Part shown: in pieces, positions 57,775-64,000 of the stretch
Layout: every line of letters starts with the position of its first letter
Numbering within the stretch: the first letter of the stretch is position 1
From: Sulfolobus sp. S-194
GTDB taxonomy: Archaea > Thermoproteota > Thermoprotei_A > Sulfolobales > Sulfolobaceae
Reading direction: 5' to 3'
Assembly: GCF_012222305.1 (NCBI RefSeq)
Contig: NZ_CP035730.1
Span: 2,073,501-2,137,500, forward strand
Length of the DNA: 64,000 bases
Notes under the pieces: model-generated
Database searches by the model: none
What the model saw: the letters and a program-made list of their open reading frames with translations, nothing else
Told to the model about the DNA's origin: nothing
Translations under genes and position numbers: made by a program

Positions 57775-57810
57775 GAAACGTTTATAAACGAATAAAGAGT
57801 AACAAAAATT

Positions 57811-58602
57811 ATGCAAACGCGGAACGTGTTTAATATATTTACGTTACCTATAACGAAATCTGGACAATCGCAAATAGTTCCACCTCCACCATGGATATAT
57901 GCGATAGAAATGATAGGTGTAAAGGCCTTTTTTGATTTAAATAGAATAACAGACTTGATCCCACCTCCATTAGAACCTACGGATGGTGAGGGATTTGTAT
58001 ATATAGCTAAAATTTTCACGATAAGTGACAATAGATGGGAGATGTTATATGAGGACCCAGAAGAAACTAAGTATATGGAAGCTGCAATAGCCTTAAAAGT
58101 TAAATACAAGGACTCCATATACACTTATTTCCCCTTTATGTGGGTAGATAAGGATTTACCACTGATTCGCGGCTGGTTATTAGGTTATCCTAAGAAATTA
58201 GCAATTATAGCCATGTCCGAATATCATAAATTATTAGATAATTATAATGGGCCAGCTGAGGGGATAAAAATGGGTGGATATGCAGTAAGAAACGGTAGGG
58301 AAATCATTAGGATGAGGATTACGCTGAAAGAAAAGTATTCCTCACCTCCAATACCCTTCGGTCCCATAGTACAGTTTAGAAGGTTTCCTTCAGTTCAAGA
58401 AGGCACTAACGTATATGAGTTAGGTCAAGTAATTTCCTCAGATTTTAGAGCTGGTGATATATGGAGGGGAGATGGAGAGCTGCTACTGAATAATTCAATA
58501 AATGATGAACTAGAACTTTTTAAGATAAATAAAATAGAAGCCGGATACTACTTTAACTGGTCATTTAAACAATTAGGCACTAAAATTTTAGCAAAATTAT
58601 GA
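57811..58602 (+). CDS. Acetoacetate-decarboxylase (ADC)-family protein
   Basis: A 263-residue protein with an ADC-like beta-rich fold: PPPPWIYAIEMIGVKAFFDL near 29-48, EPTDGEGFVYIAKIFT, then FMWVDKDLPLIRGWLLGYPK with the Lys-containing loop around residue 125, and QFRRFPSVQEG near 188. Members decarboxylate or hydrate keto acids through a Schiff-base Lys. In this setting it could act on a keto acid from the cleaved ring. An inactive tandem copy lies directly upstream. Confidence 0.8.
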   Translation: MQTRNVFNIFTLPITKSGQSQIVPPPPWIYAIEMIGVKAFFDLNRITDLIPPPLEPTDGEGFVYIAKIFTISDNRWEMLYEDPEETKYMEAAIALKVKYKDSIYTYFPFMWVDKDLPLIRGWLLGYPKKLAIIAMSEYHKLLDNYNGPAEGIKMGGYAVRNGREIIRMRITLKEKYSSPPIPFGPIVQFRRFPSVQEGTNVYELGQVISSDFRAGDIWRGDGELLLNNSINDELELFKINKIEAGYYFNWSFKQLGTKILAKL

Positions 58603-58759
58603 TGTTAGAATCTAATTTCAAATAATGTTCTTTCATATACACACTTCTTTTTATTATATTATAAGTGTTAGAAACTGTTTGAATCTAGCTTTAACTTTAT
58701 CTGAATCAGTAATTATTAAGGAAAATGTTAAGAGAAAGGTAGATTAATGAAGTGAAAAG

Positions 58760-58926
58760 ATAGTGTCGTCATTAACCTACAAATTCTGGAATTAACATTC
58801 TCTACGACAAGACTAGGACTATGTAGTACATCATGGTACTAATGCTCCTATTTACTGCCTTTGTTGCTCTCTTGAACCTAGCCTATCCTTTAGTGAGGAC
58901 TCGTTAGGGCTAACCGGTGAGACAAC
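58760..58926 (-). mobile_element. IS remnant: 3' end of a transposase gene, copy 3
   Basis: On the minus strand it shows the same end TAATGACGACACTAT and the same coding tail as copies 1 and 2, with small deletions (for example near 58880-58890) that break the frame. It also keeps GTTGTCTCACCGGTTA, shared with copy 1. The 1.6-kb stretch 58603-60205 around it holds only remnants and promoter sequence. Confidence 0.7.
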
Positions 58927-59029
58927 CATGTGATCTTTCAACCAGAAGTACAAATTATAATTAGCAGTTGTCGAAAATTCTTGAAGTTTTAGGGCGCCTT
59001 GAAAACTTTTAAAAATTAACCAAATAAAT

Positions 59030-59300
59030 TATCGTGTGGATAAAATTCCGGCAATAGAAGCGTATTACAAGGCACCCCCAAGAAACAATCTGATTCATTC
59101 TTTGGAGGAGTTTAGGGTTAGGACTTGTGATGTGTATGAGTGAGTTCTTCTTTCTTATTTTCTTTTGAATGTTTAGTTCTTGGAGAAGGTTTTTGGGAGT
59201 TTTGTCAATCTCTATTGTAAAGGCTTGAGATGTTTCCTGATTCAAGAGGTCAAAGAGAGAAGGCTAGTGTGTTTTATCGTAAGGCATTTCAAGTTTAGTT
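59030..59300 (+). other. Degenerate coding remnant, perhaps transposase
   Basis: Reading the plus strand gives short blocks such as DKIPAIEAYYKAPPRNNLIH and SLEEFRVRTCDVYE separated by stops, and a G-rich, less AT-biased composition than its surroundings. It looks like a decayed protein gene, possibly a second transposase. The family is not identified. Confidence 0.3.
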
Positions 59301-59467
59301 AACTCTATGCTTCTCCTATTATTCACGTTAGATAAATTATATATTTTCAGAATATTCACGAAAAATATTATTTATTAACTATAGTTAGTCGAAATATATG
59401 ATATTTTATCGTAAATTAATTGACTTAAATTCCAGTTTATTCTGAGAATTTATCTTGAGATAAACGA

Positions 59468-59611
59468 GATTCCCATGCTGACGTAATAGCTACCGCAGAT
59501 TATTTAAAGGACAAAGTTCTTTTTAAGAAGGAAAAAGAAATCACAGAGTCATTAGATAGGACTAGATGGGAAAACATAATATATAAAAGTAGAAATTTGA
59601 TGAAACATTAG
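59468..59611 (+). pseudogene. PIN-domain (VapC) C-terminal remnant
   Basis: A 47-codon frame DSHADVIATADYLKDKVLF and so on up to a TAG at 59609. The DxHADVIATA segment is like the late Asp motif of PIN toxins. No start codon or N-terminal half is present. Together with the IS piece it marks decay of former toxin-antitoxin and IS genes here. Nothing else is identifiable in 59612-60140. Confidence 0.5.
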
Positions 59612-60146
59612 AAAGAGTTAAGAGCAATTCAGCAAAGGATATCTTTTATTTTACTTGCCAAATTCTAAAAAGAGATTTTTATGTCTATTACATAGAAGAT
59701 TTTCATTATAATCATAGAAACAAATTATTATATTTCACCACGCGACAATAATATATACTAGCTCAAGTTGTGAAGAGCAAGGTGAAATATAATAATAAAT
59801 TTACTTAAGCTCATGACCTATGCTGAGCTCAACCTTAAAGTCTTAAGGAAGTATAATTAAATTCATTATATGCAATAATTAATCATATAAGTATAAAAAG
59901 AATATATTATAATCCAATATATGTGTTTTGATAATAAATTAGAAATTATCATAATATATCTAAACATTTTATGTTTAATATATAGTGCAATAATCTTGTC
60001 GTAAAATCTAAAATATAAACAGAAGTAGTAACCTTTAAGCAACTATACAAAATTTCATATTGATATTACATTTAATGTAAAATTTATTAAAAAATAAATT
60101 AGCATTTAATTGATTCAATATGAAACTTATATATTCTACTTAATCT

Positions 60147-60160
60147 TAAAACATGTTTTA
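60147..60160 (+). promoter_or_regulatory. Palindromic regulatory box before the aldehyde dehydrogenase gene
   Basis: TAAAACATGTTTTA, a perfect 14-base palindrome. It contains AACATGTT, the core of the Sulfolobus ARA box. It lies about 6 bases before AGTATATAGATA (TATA). Confidence 0.65.
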
Positions 60161-60205
60161 GTTAAGTATATAGATATCAAGAAAAGTTTAAATCCATGAG
60201 AGAAT

Positions 60206-61678
60206 ATGATTTTGCCAGAAGTTCAATCAAACTATGGGAAACTAAGATTATATATTAATGGTGAGTACGTAGATTCAAAAACTGAAGTATGGGGGAATGT
60301 TTATAATCCAGCTAAGGACGAGGTTATTGCAAAAGTTCCTTTTTCTACTAAGGATGAAGTGAAAGAAGCAATTCAAGTAGCTCAAGAAGTATTTGAAAAG
60401 TGGAGAGAAGTTCCAATAACTACTAGAATACAATATCTGTTTGCATTAAAGAATAAACTTGAAGAGTATTCAGAGACTTTAGCCAGGATTACTACTCAGA
60501 ATCATGGTAAAACCGTACAGGAAGCGAGAGGAGATATGAGAAGAACAATAGAAAATGTTGAAGCAGCAATTAGTGTGGCCTACACCCTATATAAGGGAGA
60601 ACATTTAGACCAAGTTTCTCAAGAAATAGATGAGACTGTAGTCAGAGAACCTTTAGGAGTTTTTGGAATTATAACCCCATTTAACTTTCCTACAATGGTT
60701 CCATTCTGGTATATTCCTTATGCTATAGTCCTTGGTAACACTGTGGTAGTCAAACCATCAGAAATTACACCAATTCCAATGGATTTTATAACTAAGATAT
60801 TTGATGAAATAAAATTACCAAAAGGTGTTGTAAATGTAGTTCATGGTGCCAAAGATGTTGTCGATGAGTTTCTAACTAACAAGTTAGTTCAGGGCGTCAC
60901 TTTCGTAGGATCAACCAGAGTTGGAAAATATATTTACGAGAACGCTGGTAAAAATGGTAAGAGAGCGATTGTACAAGCTGGGGCTAAAAACTTCATTGTA
61001 GTCATGCCAGATGCAGACTTAAATAAGGCTATTCCATCGATTGTTTCATCGTTCTTTGGTAATGCTGGGCAGAGATGTTTAGCTGCGGCTAATCTAATTA
61101 CTGTGGGTAATATTTATGACGAGGTAAAAAGGAAATTTGTTGAAGCTTCAAAGCAGCTTAAAATTGGTTATGGTTTAGATGAGAGTGTTGATATGGGACC
61201 GGTTGTTACTAGAGATGCGAAAAAAAGGATAATCGGCTATATAGAAAAGGGTATTGAAGAAGGAGCAAAATTAATACTAGATGGTAGAGATGTAAAAGTA
61301 CCAGATTATCCTAATGGTTACTTCCTCGGCCCTACAATATTTGACGAGGTTACTCCAGAAATGATAATTGCTAAGGAGGAAATATTCGGTCCCGTAGCGA
61401 CAATAATTCAAGCTAAGAGTTTAGATGAGGCTATTGATATGATAAATAGAAGTAATTACGGTAATGCCTCATCAATATTTACAACTATTGGATACTATGC
61501 CAGAAAGTTTAGGAGGGAAGTTAATGCTGGAAATATTGGTATAAATATCGGTATAGCGGCTCCAATGGCTTTCTTCCCCTTTGGAGGAAGGAAAGACTCT
61601 TTCTTTGGAGTACTTCATGGTCAAATAGATAGTGTGGATTTCTTCACAGATAGAAAAGTGATAATAACTAGGTGGTAA
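60206..61678 (+). CDS. Aldehyde dehydrogenase, MmsA (methylmalonate-semialdehyde dehydrogenase) type
   Basis: A 490-residue ALDH. The catalytic Cys is C291 in FGNAGQRCLAA. GSTRVG at 235-240 and QAGAKNF at 257-263 are the MmsA-like variants; the usual Glu base (ELGGK) is replaced, a mark of CoA-dependent members. It would oxidise the semialdehyde formed from ring cleavage, perhaps giving a CoA ester. A near-perfect ARA-like palindrome precedes it. The HTH_10 gene follows convergently with 3 bases between. Confidence 0.9.
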   Translation: MILPEVQSNYGKLRLYINGEYVDSKTEVWGNVYNPAKDEVIAKVPFSTKDEVKEAIQVAQEVFEKWREVPITTRIQYLFALKNKLEEYSETLARITTQNHGKTVQEARGDMRRTIENVEAAISVAYTLYKGEHLDQVSQEIDETVVREPLGVFGIITPFNFPTMVPFWYIPYAIVLGNTVVVKPSEITPIPMDFITKIFDEIKLPKGVVNVVHGAKDVVDEFLTNKLVQGVTFVGSTRVGKYIYENAGKNGKRAIVQAGAKNFIVVMPDADLNKAIPSIVSSFFGNAGQRCLAAANLITVGNIYDEVKRKFVEASKQLKIGYGLDESVDMGPVVTRDAKKRIIGYIEKGIEEGAKLILDGRDVKVPDYPNGYFLGPTIFDEVTPEMIIAKEEIFGPVATIIQAKSLDEAIDMINRSNYGNASSIFTTIGYYARKFRREVNAGNIGINIGIAAPMAFFPFGGRKDSFFGVLHGQIDSVDFFTDRKVIITRW

Positions 61679-61681
61679 AAA

Positions 61682-62350
61682 TTAATCTTTTTCTTCCTTT
61701 ATTTTATTAATTATGTTTAAAAATTCTAACTCTTTAATATATTTTTTAATCATCTTATATTCAGCAGACCTTAAATGATATGTGAATGTTGACTTACTAA
61801 TATTAACTAATTTAGATACTTTATCTGACTTTATCCTTCTAGGAAAGTCAAAATATCCAGATTTATACGCTGTGACAAGAACTTTTAATTCTTGCTGTGA
61901 CAAATCCTCCGGCTCTATTTCAAACTCGTTTCTTTTTGCAACATAAAGCTTGCCTTTAGACCGCAAATCTTCTAGTAGTTCGTTAAGATAGGACTCATAA
62001 ATTAGTATTCTCCAAAATTCTTTTCCGTAATATTTGAAACCATCTATTATTATTCCATTATGCTTAGATATTGTATCCATCACACTCCCCTTATACCTCT
62101 TCCTGAAATCAAATAGTATTTTTCCATTTTCTGAAAGAGAGAAAGAAACATAATCTATGAAAGTACTAGTTTTTCTAATCTTGCTAATAAGATCTTTATG
62201 AGCTTTATCTAATATTATGATGGACCTTATATAATTTTTTTCCGTATCTACAGAAAAATTCAAAGTTTTAACAACGTAATCTCCTACAAGGCTCGTCCAA
62301 CAATTTTCATGCTCAATTCCAAGAAGTATCTCTTGTAATTTGTCTTTCAT
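61682..62350 (-). CDS. HTH_10 (bacterio-opsin-activator type) transcription regulator
   Basis: About 222 residues with the HTH_10 DNA-binding domain at the end: QQELKVLVTAYKSGYFDFPR followed by VSKLVNISKSTFTYHLRSAE near 175-205. The N-terminal 150 residues may be a sensing domain. The ATG at 62350 is preferred to a TTG at 62353. It is divergent from the monooxygenase gene, so it is the best local candidate for the regulator of the palindromic boxes; that is only by position. Two overlapping inverted repeats at 62401-62442 lie upstream. Confidence 0.82.
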   Translation of the reverse strand: MKDKLQEILLGIEHENCWTSLVGDYVVKTLNFSVDTEKNYIRSIIILDKAHKDLISKIRKTSTFIDYVSFSLSENGKILFDFRKRYKGSVMDTISKHNGIIIDGFKYYGKEFWRILIYESYLNELLEDLRSKGKLYVAKRNEFEIEPEDLSQQELKVLVTAYKSGYFDFPRRIKSDKVSKLVNISKSTFTYHLRSAEYKMIKKYIKELEFLNIINKIKEEKD

Positions 62351-62584
62351 CAAGTTTCACATGTTAATAATGAGTAATGATAATATTTAAACCTTATTAA
62401 ATAACACATAAACTATAATGTTATTAAGTATATATTAACATTGGACTATACTATATAGATATAAAGAAAATAATGATACTTATTATATCTTATGTTAAAA
62501 TTATCATAAAACTAATTGTGCTTTTCTTTTTAGTATATGAAGTTTTAAGTATATTTCCATTGTAGAGGTTAATAGGAGTTATGT

Positions 62585-62598
62585 TCAAACTTGTTTGA
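62585..62598 (+). promoter_or_regulatory. Palindromic regulatory box before the monooxygenase gene
   Basis: TCAAACTTGTTTGA, the consensus form: arms TCAAAC and GTTTGA with a TT centre. It is 8-10 bases upstream of TTTTATTTATA (TATA) and 37 bases before the ATG at 62636. Confidence 0.75.
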
Positions 62599-62635
62599 TA
62601 CAAACTTTTATTTATAGTAAGAGAGAAACTATCTA

Positions 62636-63442
62636 ATGAAGCCTGTTCCTACAGAAGCTAGGTTACCTAGTAGAGATGAATATTATAATCTAGCTAATAG
62701 ATTAGAGTGGACTCCTAAATACGTAAGCGAAGAAGAACTATTTCCAGTAGACATGACTGGAGTACCAAATCTACCTATTGACGTTTGGGCAGAATTATAT
62801 GATGCACCATATAAGGTAACTTATAGAGAATACGTAAAGAACCAAAGAGATAAAGATCAAAGAGTTTTCGCTATTAGAGAAGCTGGCGTAAGAACCGAAT
62901 TAGTCAAAAAATTAGATAAGACCTATCATCAGGGATCCTTCTGCTTCCATATAACAGCAGTTCCGATACCAGAATATACAGCAGCTATAGCAGAGGCTAG
63001 AATGGCTAGATTTGGCAAAGCCGGTGAATGGAGGAATTTAGCTACTTTTGGCTCCATGGACGAAGTAAGACATGCACAAGTGCAAATACTATTATCACAT
63101 GATAGTATATCAGTCAGTCCAAAGTTTGCATTTGCACATAAAATGTTTTGGGTTGATGGATGGTTACCAATAGCAGCTAGATCCTTCTTCGATGATACTA
63201 TTACTGCAACTTCAGCGATAGAGTTTGCATTGATGACTACATTCGCTTTTGAAACGGGCTTCACTAATCTACAATTTGTAGCTTATGCTGCAATGGCAAA
63301 CAAAGCTAATGATTTTGTATTTTCTTCGACAACGCAAAGCATACAGACTGATGAGTCAAGACATGCTCAAATAGGTCACCCAGTCTTAAAGAGCTTTGTA
63401 GATGTAACTAAAGTAGCTGAAGAAGTAAAGAAAAAGATATGA
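62636..63442 (+). CDS. Diiron monooxygenase alpha subunit, N-terminal half (TmoA-like, split gene)
   Basis: 268 residues homologous to the first half of bacterial multicomponent monooxygenase alpha subunits (toluene/phenol hydroxylase type). The diiron ligands all fit: E120 (AEARMARF), E143 and H146 (SMDEVRHAQ), E206 (FETGFTN), E240 and H243 (TDESRHAQ). The usual alpha subunit runs on for another 230 residues; here the frame ends with a clean stop after the diiron helices, and the next gene continues the alignment. It would hydroxylate aromatic rings or alkenes with O2. It has its own promoter with the palindromic box. Confidence 0.88.
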   Translation: MKPVPTEARLPSRDEYYNLANRLEWTPKYVSEEELFPVDMTGVPNLPIDVWAELYDAPYKVTYREYVKNQRDKDQRVFAIREAGVRTELVKKLDKTYHQGSFCFHITAVPIPEYTAAIAEARMARFGKAGEWRNLATFGSMDEVRHAQVQILLSHDSISVSPKFAFAHKMFWVDGWLPIAARSFFDDTITATSAIEFALMTTFAFETGFTNLQFVAYAAMANKANDFVFSSTTQSIQTDESRHAQIGHPVLKSFVDVTKVAEEVKKKI

Positions 63443-63555
63443 TTTTTATTTTTCTTCTTTTTTACGGAATTATATATTGTTTAGAATATTTTATTCTTTA
63501 AATAATTAAAATCATTTATGTCTGTATTCAAAATCTTTAAGTAAGATAAAACTCA

Positions 63556-63569
63556 TCAAACTTGTTTGA
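63556..63569 (+). promoter_or_regulatory. Palindromic regulatory box before the second monooxygenase gene
   Basis: TCAAACTTGTTTGA, identical to the box at 62585. It is about 5 bases upstream of TTTTTAAATA (TATA) and 38 bases before the ATG at 63607. Confidence 0.75.
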
Positions 63570-63606
63570 ACCATTTTTAAATAAGCAAGAAAGCACATTA
63601 TTATTG

Positions 63607-64000
63607 ATGACTGAAACAGAGGGGATAGGTAGTTTAGGTCAAACAAAAGGGGAAGTGAAAGAAGCATTGTCAAATGTTGCTGATATGTTAATGAAACAAT
63701 ATAAAAATACAGTAGAATTCGCCGTAAAAATGAGAGAAAAAGGACCTGCATATAGAGAGGCTGGCGAATATTTAATAGCAAAGGGATTTTGGCTTTCTGT
63801 AAGATTAATAGGAGCTTTAACTGGTGTATCCATGGATTATCTTACACCACTAGATGCCAGAGTAATGTCGTATAAGGAATTTATGACAGAATGGGTTGGA
63901 GCACAGTTCAGAAGACTACTAGAAGATTATGGAATAAATCTACCGTGGTACTGGAAATGGTTTGAGTTAGAATTAGACTACTGGCATCACGACTTTATTA
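63607..64000 (+). CDS. Diiron monooxygenase alpha subunit, C-terminal half (TmoA-like, split gene; 3' end outside window)
   Basis: The frame continues to the window edge. After a new, helical N-terminal segment of about 70 residues it matches alpha subunits: MDYLTPLDARVMSYKEFMTE near 78, then FRRLLEDYGINLPWYWKWF and LDYWHHD, aligning with the part that follows the diiron helices. So this is the second half of a split alpha subunit, joined in the complex with the product of the previous gene. The start is the ATG at 63607, set by the TATA box 26 bases upstream. Confidence 0.85.
   Translation, partial: MTETEGIGSLGQTKGEVKEALSNVADMLMKQYKNTVEFAVKMREKGPAYREAGEYLIAKGFWLSVRLIGALTGVSMDYLTPLDARVMSYKEFMTEWVGAQFRRLLEDYGINLPWYWKWFELELDYWHHDFI

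Noticed and set aside
59009-59245. Minus-strand 78-codon frame
   Set aside because: The other strand of the same region reads more like a decayed protein; the minus-strand product has no recognisable feature and no promoter.
1-64000. tRNA genes, rRNA genes and CRISPR arrays
   Set aside because: No T-loop/GGTTCGAATC-like plus acceptor arrangement, no rRNA-like stretch and no regularly spaced repeats were found when reading both strands.

Overview
The window looks like part of the chromosome of a thermoacidophilic crenarchaeon of the order Sulfolobales, close to Sulfurisphaera/Sulfolobus/Acidianus. It is AT-rich, with roughly one third G+C by eye. Many genes start right at the expected transcription start, with a TATA box about 26 bases before the ATG, as in leaderless archaeal genes. 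Several loci are hallmarks of the order: the cbsAB-soxLN respiratory cluster, PolB2 in its DNA-damage operon, DUF973 membrane proteins, 4-hydroxybutyryl-CoA dehydratase of the 3-hydroxypropionate/4-hydroxybutyrate cycle, and many degraded IS and toxin-antitoxin fragments. No rRNA, tRNA or CRISPR array was seen.

Layout. 1-5.4 kb: end of a hydantoinase B gene, a divergent DUF5591 / tRNA-guanine-transglycosylase-like pair, a 213-bp MITE with 9-bp target duplication, an unknown protein, a 45-residue Cys protein, a TldE-like protein, and a C/D box sRNA that begins on the tldE stop codon. 5.5-7.9 kb: three overlapping genes around PolB2. 8-19.6 kb: an RND/MMPL exporter, cell-surface proteins, small membrane proteins, ABC-2 transport parts and an MFS pump. 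19.6-25 kb: the soxN, soxL2, cbsB, cbsA respiratory genes, with one motif repeated before cbsA, soxL2 and soxN. 25-30 kb: small membrane proteins, an amino-acid permease and 4-hydroxybutyryl-CoA dehydratase. 30-43 kb: a TnpB-like IS end, a huge surface beta-propeller protein, two DUF973 proteins, a lactate-utilization-like FeS pair, Hsp20, an AarF kinase and a second large MMPL protein. 43-50 kb: a metallocarboxypeptidase followed by a Dpp-like ABC cassette whose two ATPases have lost key motifs, a Ni/Co-permease-like protein and an MFS protein. 50-53 kb: two inverted IS ends enclose a carbonic anhydrase and a zinc-ribbon RHH protein and appear to have split a vapBC operon. An intact vapBC follows.

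53.7-64 kb is the most interesting part: an aromatic-compound catabolic region with a maleylacetate-reductase-like dehydrogenase, a HbpS/GlcG protein, an extradiol dioxygenase, an acetoacetate-decarboxylase-family gene plus a dead copy, an MmsA-like aldehyde dehydrogenase, an HTH_10 regulator, and a bacterial-type diiron monooxygenase whose alpha subunit is split into two separately promoted genes. A 14-bp palindromic box (consensus TMAAACWTGTTTKA) lies about 5-8 bases upstream of the TATA box of nearly every gene here, including both halves of the split subunit and the dead copy. This suggests one regulon under a single activator. The pathway implied is aromatic ring hydroxylation, meta cleavage, then aldehyde oxidation and decarboxylation. 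The remaining monooxygenase components must lie beyond the right edge.
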